Positions 10,931-22,700 of a DNA stretch of 64,000 nt are shown in pieces. Below the pieces are notes generated by a model. It saw only the letters and a program-made list of their open reading frames with translations. It was not told the DNA's origin and searched no databases. The position numbers and the translations under genes were made by a program. The stretch's first letter is position 1; the number at the start of each line of letters is the position of its first letter. Source of the stretch: Cheilinus undulatus (taxonomy: Eukaryota > Chordata > Actinopteri > Labriformes > Labridae); NCBI RefSeq assembly GCF_018320785.1, contig NC_054872.1:40722551-40786550 (forward strand), read 5' to 3'.

Positions 10931-11260
10931 TGACATTTGTGAGAGGGACCCAACTGCAGTCAAGATGGCAGACATAGGTGTCGCTATACATCCAATCCAT
11001 GCCGGAAGTCCCAAGCGGAAGTTTGTTGTTCGTGTTGGACTTAGCTGCCAGTGTTTGTCAGTCTTTTTCACGCCTAAGCCTAACCCTTGGTGCTGGATCT
11101 CAAATATATCACCTTCCCCACTGCCTTACCCTGAACCTAACCCCTCAGGCTTTAATGCCTAAGCCTTACCTTAGACGTACGGACTTCCTGTTGGGACTTC
11201 CGGTATGGATTGGATGTATGTTGGCCATCTTGTCTGCATCAAGGTACTTTTGACATTTGT
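10931..11260. mobile_element. 310-bp MITE with 10-bp target-site duplication
   Basis: TGACATTTGT occurs at 10931-10940 and 11251-11260, flanking 310 bases. The paralogous site in the copy A flank (4468-4477) has a single TGACATTTGT and no insert, so the empty site is in the same window. The insert has imperfect inverted ends: CAAGATGGCAGACATAG near the left, and CAAGATGGCCAACATAC on the opposite strand near the right. Each is followed by a CATCCAATCCAT-CGGAAGTCCCAA-like stretch. A 9-10 bp duplication would suit a Mutator-like element; the superfamily is a guess. Confidence 0.85.
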
Positions 11261-11639
11261 AGCATGTAAAGCAAAATATAATTTAAATGTAAATCTTTCA
11301 CAAACAAACACAGTTTTTTACCTTATGAAAAGAAAAATACATTTAGAATATTTACCATTAAAGTTATTTTTTAATTTGAGAAATGTGCCATTATGTTACT
11401 TTTATCTAATCACTCTAGATTTTTTTTTTTTTTTTTTTTTTTTTGCATATTCAACATACCGAGTCATTATTTTATTAATTTATTACTCCTAGTGTTTTTA
11501 CTTTGAAACTTTTTTGTTTTATTTCCATTTTTATAAATGTTCTTATTTTATGATTCCCTTTTCCCTCTGATTTTTCTTTCATGAATTAATAACCTTTTTA
11601 TTTCTCTGTTTCTTTTTGCATATTGTAATCCTGTTGACT

Positions 11640-11810
11640 TTTATTTTGATATTAGTTTGGCGGGTACTCGTGTGACGTCACGGAAAGGCTCGCACCGATT
11701 GGTCAGTGATTGGCGTGTTTTTCACTGGCGCCGTATACAACTGTGCTGGTGCAGAGTCGATATACGTCAGCCGTCCTACTCACTACGAGCTTGCTTGGAC
11801 CGTTTAAAAA
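11640..11810 (+). promoter_or_regulatory. Promoter region of the PYD-FGKY gene (CRE and CCAAT motifs)
   Basis: A full palindromic CRE/ATF site TGACGTCA lies at 11673-11680, and two inverted CCAAT boxes (ATTGG) lie at 11698-11702 and 11709-11713. No TATA box is obvious within 100 bases of the ATG, and CpG content is locally high. This fits a TATA-less promoter about 100-130 bases before the start codon. Motif reading only. Confidence 0.5.
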
Positions 11811-14800
11811 ATGTCCACGACCATCAAAAGAGCTATAGCGGAGGATTTGGAAAATCTGAGTGATGATGATTTCAAGAAGTTTGTTTTCCTGCTTAGAGAC
11901 CGCAGAGAGGAACCGCGTGTCAGCTCCAGAGCTGTGAAGGGGAAAAACCCGTTGGAGATAGCAGACACAGTGGTCTCCCATTTCACAGAGCCCGTAGCCG
12001 GTCTGGTGGCTGTGAGCATACTTAGGCAGATGAACTTCAACCAGGAGGCTGAAACGCTGGGTGAGATAACGAATACGATATATGATGTTTCGGTTTAATG
12101 CGTTACCATGTTATCTGATGTCTTTCAACCGAATACGTCTGTTGATGTAATAACATGTCGAGTCCTCACGAATGCCCATTTGTGTAGCTTTTGTGTTGAC
12201 ATGAAAATATTAACAAATATAATGTAATTAAAAAAAAAACTAACGTGGGGAAATTCCAACTTTACAGCAGCAAGAGTGTATAAAAGCAGCAAGAGAGGAA
12301 AAAAAGAGCTTTCAATTAGTACAAATACTACAAAACAGGAAATATGAAGTCTTCCAAAAAAACAAAACAAAATAAAACAAACAAACAAACAAAAAAAAAA
12401 CAATATTTACAGCTGTTATGTACATGTTGGATATATTACAGATTGGATAGTGGAGATATTTGTACGGACACCTATATACACACATATATATATATACACA
12501 ATTATATACAATCATGTGTACAGATTATACATATAAATATGATTTATTGCACAGATTACTTTGATTGCAAATACAAGTTAGAATTTCCATCACTGCTGTA
12601 ATTATCAAATTGCTATAATTGTTAGAGCTTTTTATAGAGTTCACTGACTTCTTAAGACAGTATTATAAATTTGAATGCTGGAATACATTTGCCCCTTAAC
12701 GGGGCATATGCAGTAGCAGAGTACTTCACTGTGACTGACGCACAGCTGAAGAAAATGTTTGGCCATGCACAGACTCAGTGAGCACTACTTCACTCTCGAG
12801 AGAGGATGCCACAGACAAAGAGGAAAGACTGTGCACCCACTGCAGCCAACAGGTGGAAACACTCTGCACTCTCTAACCACCTGTCCTTTGTACAATGGCA
12901 ATCAGAGCCAAGTTCTATCCACTTTTCATCAGCATAAAAAATGACCAAACCTCCATATCTGCTGGGTGAAGTGCAACAGTGTGCAGATGCTGAGGCACAT
13001 TATGTATCTACTGTGGCCAAAGAGGAACCTCAATCATCATATCAATGATAAAACTTTTTCTCTGCTATCATTATTATAAATGTGTACATTGCTTTGGCAA
13101 TGTTTTCCATGCAACTTAAGCCAAATGAACTGATATTATATTACATATGAAAACCTGTTTAGAAACTGTATCATCTTCTTTGTTCAACTTTAAGAAAGGA
13201 TCTGATGTCTACACTCATTTTTTTAACCTCCTGTCACAGAATAAACATTTAGACTACAACTAGGTAGCATTATTTGACTTCACATTTTATGATAAGAAAT
13301 ATTACTTTAAGCGCATGCATTGATATGTTTTCAAACTTAATTGGTTAATTTAAAGTTTGAAGGCCAGTGCTGCTGTTTTTGTTTTATTTTTCATTAAAAA
13401 ATAAGATGAGATCTATATAAGCCTTTGACCATTCCTGTTTCTTTCTCCACAGAACTGAAGATCAAAGCCTGTGTGGATGTAAGTTGAACTCATGATATCA
13501 AATTCAAAGTTTCGCTCAAAAAATTACATTGGTTCAATCCAGAGTCCAATTCTGAAAAGGTTGGGATATTGTTGTGAAATATGAATAAAAAATAAAGTAT
13601 AATGATTTGCAAATCATTTTCAGTATACATTCAATTGAATACAGCACAAAGGAACATACTTAATGTTCAGACTAAGAAAATATTGTTTTTTAATTCCATA
13701 AAAATACAGAATTTGATGCCTGCAACATGTTCCAAAAAAATGGGACAGAGCAGGTTTACTACGGTGTTGCATCATTTTTTTCTGATAACTCTATAAGCAC
13801 CTAGGGACTGAAGACACTAATTGTTGAAGTACTGAAAGTTTAATTCTCTCCAGGGTTTTAAAGGATTTAGTAGAAAAGTAGAAAAAATATTGATGTATGA
13901 TGATTTGATTGCAGTTTTTCTGTACTTATATGTTTAACTTTTGGAGTATTTGACCAACAATCTTCCACAAAAGGGAGAATCTGATATCACAACTCCTTTC
14001 AGGAGTGCTCCTTCTACACCTAATAATGGTTGTATCACTTGTTACCAATTAACCTGCTTACCTGCTGAATGTTCCAGGTGATTTTTGAACATTAGACGAC
14101 TCTCTGCCTTTTCTTGCCCCTGTCCCATTTTTTGGGGAGCATGTTGCAGGCATCAAATTCAGAATTTACTGACATTTATTGCCAAAGTAACAATATAGTT
14201 CATCAGTTTGAACGTTGATTATCTTTTCTTTGTGATGTGTTTAATTGAGCATAGGTTGAGAAGAATTTACAAATTGCTGTATTCTGTTTAAACACATTTT
14301 ACAAAGTGTCCCAGACAAAATGTTTTCAGTCCTGAGGTTTATAATTTATACTCTTATTGTTGTGTTTTGCTTTGTCTTCATTTGTAGAAAGACGACTCCA
14401 TCCTTCGTAAAACATTGACAGGGGAGTCGATGCCAAAGTCGACACGTGAGGTTCTGAAACCTGCACTGGGCTGTCGTTCCTCACAAGTTGCTCAATGTGA
14501 AGGTCCTCAGCAGAAGCCAGAAGATGTCAATGCTGAAGAGGAGGATTGCATTCTCTCTGAGGATGGAGACGCCTGTAACGACAGGCTTCCTCTGGGCAAA
14601 TGCACAATCCAGTTTGGCAAGTACAAAAATCGAACCTTTGAATGGCTGCGGGAGAATAAGCCAAGCTATCTGGGGTACCTGGTTGCTAGCGACCAAAAGG
14701 AGAACAACTTTCCTCCACAACAGGATCGGCTGAGGGCCAACAAGGTATGCAAAAGAAAAATGAGAAGTCATTTGTACACAGAAGCCCCTAAAAGGCTTTA

Positions 14801-15667
14801 TTTAAGAAATCTACTTAGAGTACAAGGTTTTATATTTAAAACAAGAATATTTCATCCACTCTCAGACATCCTTCCACTCAGTCAGGATACAAATTGGTGC
14901 AACATTTTTCAGGAAAATAAGGAGTGCAACCAACTACTTTACATAATGTCTCTCTCTCATACAAATACACATTTTTTTCTGTATGAGCTTAGCCATTTAT
15001 AAACTGTTTTTAAAAATTTTGGTTGATGACATAATACAAAGAACAATTAAATCTCCCCTTAGGACACCCTTTATTTTCGCTACATTGCTCAATGAAATTT
15101 GTTTTATTTTTATTAGCTCTCCCTTTATTGTATGGTGGAGAAGTCATTTTTTGTGTTATAAATTGTAAACTTCTCAAACTGCCCCTTTAAGAAAAAAAAA
15201 CAGAAATAATTTCAGTGACGCTTCTGCTCTATTTGAAGGATTCCTTGGCCAGATATGCAATGGCGTACCCAGAGGTGAGGGAAGAAATCAGATTCAACTC
15301 TGAGTATGACAAAGCCAAAGTGAGATCCCTCCTCCCAGGCCAGGAAGGAGCTGCTCTTGTTGGATTTGGTCCTTATCGATGGGAGACACTAAAAGTTCTG
15401 TATGAGTCACCGGACCCAGATAAAATCAGGTACGAAAGCATGAGCTGGGTGTGGATCTTGGTGTAAGAAGACTGGAGGGTATTTAAGCTCAAACTTTGCT
15501 TTTTTGTTCACAGGTTTGTCAACAACATTTGGATTAAAAAGTCCACCTGCATCAAAGGATCCAAGATGGACATCCTTGTCAGATATATCCTAAAGCGAGA
15601 GAAAGAGTGGGCTAAGGCTGTGCAAACCCGAAGAACCGCGATCTCTTCTTACAAGAATAAATATTAA
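11811..15667 (+). CDS. PYD-FGKY protein: Pyrin domain joined to an unfamiliar repeated FGxY region
   Basis: Five exons, 325 residues, all GT-AG and in frame: 11811-12060, 13453-13478, 14388-14744, 15239-15429, 15514-15667 (TAA). Residues 1-83 are a PYD (MSTTIKRAIAEDLENL, FKKFVFLLRDRREEPR, GKNPLEIADTVVSHFTE), clearly related to the neighbouring pycard PYDs and ending in the same phase 1. Residues 84-155 are an acidic, low-complexity linker. Around 162-195 comes LPLGKCTIQFGKYKNRTFEW, and around 253-283 VGFGPYRWETLKVLYES followed by KIRFVNNIWIKKST. The C-terminus is basic (LVRYILKREKEW...). I do not recognise the C-terminal family. FGKYK resembles the DUF3820-type motif, but that is only a resemblance. 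A role in inflammasome-type signalling is inferred from the PYD and its neighbours. The first ATG of the exon is taken as start. Confidence 0.8.
13540..14180. mobile_element. Degenerate MITE in intron 2 of the PYD-FGKY gene
   Basis: Begins near AATTCTGAAAAGGTTGGGAT and TGATTTGCAAATCATTTTC, a start I know from a very common fish element. GATGCCTGCAACATGTTCC with AAATGGGACAG at 13716-13747 recurs inverted at about 14120-14160 (CTGTCCCATTTTTTGGGG and CATGTTGCAGGCATC). The inner half between the arms is shortened. Superfamily not assigned. Confidence 0.7.
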
Positions 15668-16665
15668 AACTACAGAGGACATGCCAACAAGTACGGGAAC
15701 CTGAAGGTTCAAGGGCAGCAATCAAGAAGAGGCAGGCAAAGACAGCAGGGATCATGGAGCAGGAAATATTTACATGTCTAAACAAAGAAAAATCAACTCT
15801 TGAAAAAAGAATTTCAATCAAAAGTTAAAATTTTGAAATGGAAATAATGCATGAGTAATGGTAGACTGTACAGTAAAAGTTACAGAATTATGAACTCTTC
15901 TGTGTGGACTTAATTCTGCACAAGTAATCTGATTGGACAGGAGATACTCCATGAGCTCTGTTGTAGGGAGTTGACACTATCACTCTGCCTCAGGTGTACA
16001 CTACAGTGTACCACAAAACAAGATAAGAGAGTCTGCAAAGTCTGTTCAAAGTCGAAATCTCCCTTATCATGAAACAGAACCTCTGCACTGCATGTTAAGA
16101 CACATGTATTAGATTAACATAAGTCTTTTATATGCTGGTCGTACAAAGAAAAACAAGATTTCTGCAGTTTAAGAAAATGTGAACAGATCAGTTGTTAGCT
16201 GCCATTCGTGTGTGATGCAGTCTGGGTAGTGGAAGAAAGCTGTAAGTGCCCTGGGATTCAAAAGTCCAGAGTCTGGGTATTTTCTAAAAACAAACCAAAG
16301 ATGCATCTTTATAATTTGTCTTTTAAGAGTGGGTACTTTTACTGTCTTGTGTTTTTTTATTATCGTTTTTATTTAAAAGACAGTAAGAATTTTTCTTTAT
16401 TTTTGTTTCTATAATACTTTTATTTTTTTTTCACTTTTTAAAAATCTTATTTTGATGTTTGATCAATCAAGGACCCTGTCTGAGGATTTGACCCCTTTTA
16501 TAACAATTTTGCTTTAAAAGCTTTATTTATATGAATTTAATGTGAAATATACATTTTAAATGTATAAGTCCTCTTTTGATAAATGTGTGTGCTTTTAAAT
16601 TTTCTCATGCTTTTCTCCATCTCTGTGGAGTGTTTTGTATGGCTTGTGTTCAAAATGTGCTGTGT

Positions 16666-16671
16666 AAATAA
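16666..16671 (+). terminator. Candidate poly(A) signal of the PYD-FGKY gene
   Basis: AATAAA within GTGTAAATAAACACATC, about 1.0 kb after the stop at 15667 and preceded by T/GT-rich sequence. Another AATAAA lies inside the last codons and cannot serve. The resulting 3'UTR would include 16106-16440, the segment also found at 4543-4900. Confidence 0.5.
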
Positions 16672-17324
16672 ACACATCCTGCCTATCCCTTTAAAACTGT
16701 GGATTTAATTTACATTATTAAAGACATTGCAACAAAGCTAATGTCTGCAATAGATAATGAAAAAATAGAAAATATTGATTTTTTTCTTTGAACAAGAAGC
16801 TTATTATCCTTTGTGACAAGCTACTGTAGCGGCGCTCTCCAATATGGTGATTGTACTGCCTGAATGAAAGCACACTTTCAAACATCTGGTGTTTTCCTAA
16901 AGAACATTTTGGGTCAGGATAACTTTTAGGGGAACTAAACGTCTAAAATACTTGATTGCAAAAGCTTTAACAGCAATTTTCTTCAATGATACCATTGATT
17001 ATATGCTGCAATGTTTCCTGTTAGGGGCTACCCACAGATGAGGACAAAATTATAAGCTCCCTTTAAAAATTCTGCTGTTGTACAGAGCAATGCATTTTAA
17101 CACAGCATTCTCAAACACCCTAGTTTTATTTTGGATGCTAACATTATTTTACTTTGCATACAGAAACAAAAATATTGTACAAAAACTGCCAGGGTCTAAA
17201 TTATTAGCCTCCTTGAGCCTTAGCACATGTTCAATGATGGGCTTTAACTTTGTAATGCTGAAAGCTTGTAAACTCAGGTTAAACTGAGACTAATCTTAAC
17301 ATTTACACACTGTAAAAACTTCAG

Positions 17325-17870
17325 GAAGGATTTGAGCTGTCACTGGAGAAAGCATCATGACAAAAGCAAAAGAAATCAGTTTATACTTGAGAAGATAATT
17401 ATTGATACAAAGCAGGAAGAAGAATACACAAAGTTATCGTTGTGTTTCCAAGTGTCAAGAGCTGGAGTGAGAAGTATCAAAGAAATTCAGAGAGAGCCAC
17501 ACAGAACCCAACAATCCTGGTAGGAAGAGAAAGATTTCAAAGACTCTAGAAAGAAAACTAGTGAGAGATGTGTCTAAGGACCCCAGAAAAACTGCCAAGA
17601 CACTAGTGAAGGAGCCAAGTCAGAACTGTAGTCTCAAAGACCATCACTAGAGCCCTGCACAGGAATGGACTGAGACGTTGCAGATAGAAGAAGAACTCCA
17701 CTTTTGCAGAAGAGACACCTTCAAGCCAGACTGAAGTATGCTAAGGACAACCTTAAGAACAATTCTGCATACTGGAAGCATGTCCTTTGGTCAGATGAGA
17801 CCAAAGTAGAAATGTTGCTTATGTTTGGAGAAAGAGAGTAAAGGCATTTAACCCAAAAAAATGCACTTTT
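17325..17870 (+). mobile_element. Tc1-like transposase relic
   Basis: Plus-strand reading gives broken Tc1 transposase pieces: a helix-turn-helix part around 17430-17640, then QARLKYAKDNLKNN and AYWKHVLWSDETKVEM at about 17730-17810. SDETK is the typical catalytic aspartate region. Stops and frameshifts throughout. Confidence 0.75.
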
Positions 17871-18060
17871 ACATAGGAATAGTTTGGGAAAAGTTTTGTA
17901 CTTTGCTACATTTTAAAAAGCATCTATTTCCGAATTTTGAAAAAGGGCATAAATAAGTTTCCTGTAAACTACTTGAACTTGCCCCCATTTTTTCACATCA
18001 AAAGCAAAATCCTGATGAGTGGATGAAGACTCGTCACACAGATCTGTTTATAATATACAC

Positions 18061-18066
18061 TTTATT
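18061..18066 (-). terminator. etv2: Candidate poly(A) signal of etv2
   Basis: Minus-strand AATAAA in TGTAAATAAAGTGTA, with GT-rich CTGTGTGACG about 25-40 bases downstream. This gives a 3'UTR of about 1.4 kb after the TAA at 19443. No open frame or known repeat is seen in between. Confidence 0.5.
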
Positions 18067-19442
18067 TACAAGAACAATATAAACACAAGCTGAAACTTTC
18101 ACAGTGAGTGCCTGAAAATCGTATCAGTTTATGTTTCTCTGAATAGCAAAAGAGGTAGACTTGAGTTTTGTATAAAAAAGTAATATAAATGCACAAAACC
18201 CTACATCCCTACTTTATAAACACTATTTACAAATCAGAGAACTAACCAAGAATGGCAAAAGACAAATAAAAATGTTTCTAGTGCTTAAAATGCCACTGGC
18301 TAGCTCTTGTGTAGTAGTAGCTTTTTAACAAGTTCTCCACGTATGGGTCATGTAAACTGGAAGATTATGTCAATAATTGTGCTTTCATAAAGCCTCAGAT
18401 TAATCAAAAGGCAAAACAACAATTGATGGTGAATCCAGGAGGACATCAGGTACATTTCGAGTTACCACAAAATTCCTATCCTTTTAACTACTGTTAGAAA
18501 ACATCCCATAATCACATTCAGTCACTTCCTAACTAATATAATGTCTGACAGATTTACATGTTTCACTAGGAACGGCACAAGTAGACAGCTTCCTGAGGTC
18601 TTGTACACGAAGCCTTGAGATAGTAATTCATCTCATATGATTTTACATGATTTACACATGCACTCTAAGTTTAAATAAGCGATCGAGAGTGAATAAAATA
18701 GCACCAAAATAAAGTTTGATTTTCTAAAAAAGGCCAGAAAAAGTCCCCAAATGTCCATATCAAGCAAATTACAGTCCAGAAGATCCCTATGGACATATTG
18801 AGAAAAGGAATTGGTGGATAACTGTAGTAAAATGGCACGTAATAAATAAAAATATGATATTGAGCATATATTTTACATTTTATATGTAACACCTGGACCA
18901 TGGACATGTAATACTATTTTGATGAGGAGACTTTGTTGTGATGGTCTTCTAAAGCTGATGAGCAGGTCTTGTTGGGTATTTAGGTTCTCCTGTAGTTTGA
19001 TTGCTTAAGCTACATGGAGAAGAGCCTTGTATTGCCTGGTCTTTGCTCAAGCCTTCCAAATGACTAAAAAAAAACCCTGTACATTACAGCACAACAGATT
19101 TGTTTATCAAGCTTGAAAATGTGTCCTTATATCCCTCCCGATTTCACTATCCATTGCCTTTTCAGTCTTTACACAACCAAGAAACTTTGAAATGATTTCT
19201 TTTCTTTATAAAATATGAAAACCTGAGATATAATAGGAAAACACTCTATGAGCATGAGGTTTTCCCCATTTCTAGAGACCCCATCATCACAGATTTACGA
19301 GTTTGCGTAATTTTTCCGGCCATCAGTTTACAACATCACCCCGTAAAGATTCTGCTTCCTCAAGTCAGGAGGTAGCGTTCAATCTTTAGGCTGCAGTTCA
19401 TCAAGGTGTGCTCATCACTCTCAGTCCTCAGCACCTGCTCCC

Positions 19443-19727
19443 TTACTGTGACGCCCATGTTTCACTGCTGTGCTCTGACGATGAAGCCGCCTGTACCCCG
19501 GGGCACTGCCAGGACTCAGTGTTTGTGGGCAAAACATTTAGACTAGTCAGGACTTCCTGTGCTGTCTTTCCCAGCATGCCCTGCATGTCGCAGACAAAGC
19601 GGTAGACGTAGCGTTTGCCCGCTGTCTTGTGGATGATGTTTTTGTGGTAGTAGTAACGGAGGCCACGGCTCAGCTTCTCGTAGTTCATCTTGGGTTTGTT
19701 CTTGCATTGTCCCCAGCGCTTTGCCAC
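19443..19727 (-). CDS. etv2: etv2 exon 8: ETS recognition helix and C-terminus
   Basis: Begins [20 protein letters not shown], continues [19 protein letters not shown] and [20 protein letters not shown], and ends in a serine-rich tail before TAA. Histidine replaces the usual aspartate of YYYDKNI. C-terminal to the domain, [14 protein letters not shown] resembles the short helical tail of ETS1-type proteins. Confidence 0.93.
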   Translation of the reverse strand: MAKRWGQCKNKPKMNYEKLSRGLRYYYHKNIIHKTAGKRYVYRFVCDMQGMLGKTAQEVLTSLNVLPTNTESWQCPGVQAASSSEHSSETWASQ

Positions 19728-22700
19728 CTGTGTGATGAACAGATGAAGAGTTACATTTCTGGTCTTTATTCAAGTCAACAATAAAAAAGGCTTTATTACA
19801 ATGAGAATCAAGCATTTAACAGGGTTCAGAAAAAGTAACTCTCAGTCATAGTATTGTGTGCACAGAATTTAGTGTTGTGTGCTGAAGCAGTCAAAAGCAA
19901 AGCTAGATTTAAGTACTCAACACACTGGTGATTTAGTCCAGTAATCCCTAAACTAGATGTCGAGCCCTGAGTGGTCACAGAAACAGTAAAGACACCAACT
20001 TAAATGCTACTAAAAGCTGTCTTTGCTGTACAGCTTATCACCTGGTTACAGGTGGACCCTTGTACCCAACAACAGGCTGTAATAAGGCTGAGTGCAAAGG
20101 TGCTCTCTGAAGGCAGTAGACCTTGCTTTTTTACTTTCCTCTTAATGCACACATTAGTCGCAGCATTTTCCAATGATTTTTCTTATTCTGGGGCAAAGTT
20201 AGAAAAATCTGCTGCTATCAGAGGCTTTAAATTATGAATTAAATATCATAGCTGTAAGATAAAAGCTTGTTTAACAGCCCAAGTTGAATCATGAACTTAG
20301 TCCAGATGATGCACTGTAATAGATGCCGACAGTGTTTGCTCTGCCTCTTTAATTCAGACATATTTTTAAAAGCCAGGATACACAGCTAATGAGATGATTC
20401 GTGGTCTCTTTAACTATTGCCTTTTCTGGAGACCAAATAAATATGTTTTTGTTTTTTTTTGTTTTTTTTTAAATATGTTGAACCATGTGTGAAGTTAATG
20501 AAGGGAAATTAAATTGTCATGCTGACATCTTGCAAAAGGAATCTCAAGTAGAAACAGATTTTGTTGTCTTTTTGTAAGGTTTTTCCTTAATTTTGATACT
20601 GTCAGTTTAAATCTAAACAGCTCCTGTTATATGCAAATCATGTGTTTATTTTTAACAGCTACAGTGATTAAACAAAAAGTAATAAAGCCACTCTAAGAAG
20701 CACTGAAGGGCAAATATGAAGCCAAATTAAACTCACAAGTAGTATCCCTGTAATGTGTTGAGGGATTGTCTGCATAAAAAATTTACCCTTTAACAAGAGA
20801 CACATTTCAAGTTAATGAGACTACCTTCAAATCTGACTTGAATATAGAGCAGCAATTCTCAACAGGTGGGTCAGAGCTCTTTTCAGTGGATTGCAAATGT
20901 GAAAATTGTGGCAAGGTCAATGAAGTACGGAAGCCCTAAGCAGACATTAATTCGTATATTTAATGTTACTCTGTTTTGCTGTAAAAACAAGTTCATTTTG
21001 ACTGTTTCCTCTTGATCTTGACTTCTTTATCATCCTTCTTACTCTGGTGTTCCCATGATAATGTGTTCATTTCTCCATAGTATGAGAAAACCAACCCATA
21101 TGTACACATTTTTACAAAAAAAGTCACAGGCTTTCTGTAATGATGTGCTTTTTACATCTTTTTTCAGTTACAGTCTACTCCATCTACAAGTTATACACAG
21201 AAAATCTGTCATTTGATTTAATACTTTTACGACCTTTTAAAAGACCCTCTTCATACATTCTAAGACTGATTGTGTCTTCAGTTTATAACCAGGTACCTTC
21301 ACAACACAGCTGCATATATGTTTTTTTATTTGCTTATAGTAAGATGAAAGCATGACATTAAAGGAAAGAAAAGTCCAGGTGTTTTTCTTATGGTAGCAGG
21401 CTAATTAAGCTTTCTTAGAGCATTTTGAGATTTGAGAAAAAAGAACTGAATACCATAAAGTAATTGAATGAAAGATCTTATTTTTTACTGAAGCAATGTA
21501 AAAGTAGTTATACCAGAATACCACAAGCACCTGTTTAAAAGCAGTTAAAAATAACAAATTGAATAGTACACACTAAGGTTGTAGAGAAGAAAAATACAAG
21601 GTATAATTGCTCATCTTAGGATGTTTGGAGTTTTTATTCTGTTTTTGTATTTTTTTATTTCTATAAGTCTTGGTGCAAGGTGAATTTTCAAGTGTATAAA
21701 AAAGATATAATGGAAGAAAAAGTAGCCTACAACCTCTTTCAATGAATCAACTAAAATAAGAATAAAAACTTTTTGGTCTATCATTTACATCTTTTTACAG
21801 TAACACTTTTTAAAAACATTAAATTTTATTTAACATTCAAGTGTGTCATCAGCTTCAATAATTTTTAAGACCCCATGAACTTCCTGCATCTAAGATACAA
21901 ACTGAAACATTTTCATTGATTAAATTTGTGAGTTTTAGAAAATTTCAAGGATTTGGGTCGCGTTTTTATCAATAAAGAGGTGGTGGTGTATCCTGACAGT
22001 AAGCCAGGTGTAAACCACTGATCATGAGTTGAAATGACTCTATTCTGCAAACAGGAAGTAGGCGATAGGGACTGTACACCAAGACAGGAAGTGTTCTCAC
22101 CTCTGTGGGGTCAGACATCTTAAACTCCCAGCCGTCTCCTGTCCAGGAGATGAAGGTGCGGCAGGATGAGTCCAGAAGTAACTCCAGTAAAAACTGCCAC
22201 AGCTGGATTGGACCAGAACCTGAATGAACACAAAATGAGCAAACAATTAAAAAATATGAAGAATTTAAGCTAAAGAAGAGACACTATCACAAGCGTTTTA
22301 AATACACCATAAGATCTGTGTTTCAAGAATCATTCAGACTCTTATTATGTAAAAGAATCCATGCAGCTGGACAAAAAACTGCATTGCAAGTAAAATTTTA
22401 TTTTCTAGTATTAGTGACAGAATCATAAAACATAAAGCCTATTATATACTGCTACTATTAAGACTTGTGTGCATTTTAATGCTCTGCTCTTCTTTAATGT
22501 ATGTAAAAACTTTAATACTCTTGATTTTCTGATTTCAGTGTTAAAGAGCAGCTAAAATAAAGAGTGAGTCCTGACCTGGATAAGCTGACATTCCAGTAAT
22601 CTGGCCCTCCCTCTCTGGCCTCTGCGGGTGTGCATTTTTGCGTTTGACCACACGAGGGCAGTACTGCTCTGTGGACTGAGGACTGAGGCTTGAGGAGGCT

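Larger units (their letters stand above)
9952..11810. other. Divergent spacer between pycard copy B and the PYD-FGKY gene
   Basis: 9952 to about 10450 matches the copy A flank (3768-4230) and so should hold the pycard promoter; a poly-T run lies at 10299-10318. About 10570-10850 is extra compared with copy A. 10941-11250 is a small inserted element (separate entry). 11261-11365 matches 4478-4542. 11640-11810 is the PYD-FGKY promoter region. No other coding sequence is supported. Confidence 0.6.
15668..18040. other. PYD-FGKY 3'UTR and intergenic sequence before the etv2 3' end
   Basis: 15668 to about 16690 is the probable 3'UTR. About 16690-17320 is AT-rich with nothing I recognise. 17325-17870 is a Tc1-like relic. 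The two genes converge (plus-strand PYD-FGKY, minus-strand etv2). Confidence 0.55.
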
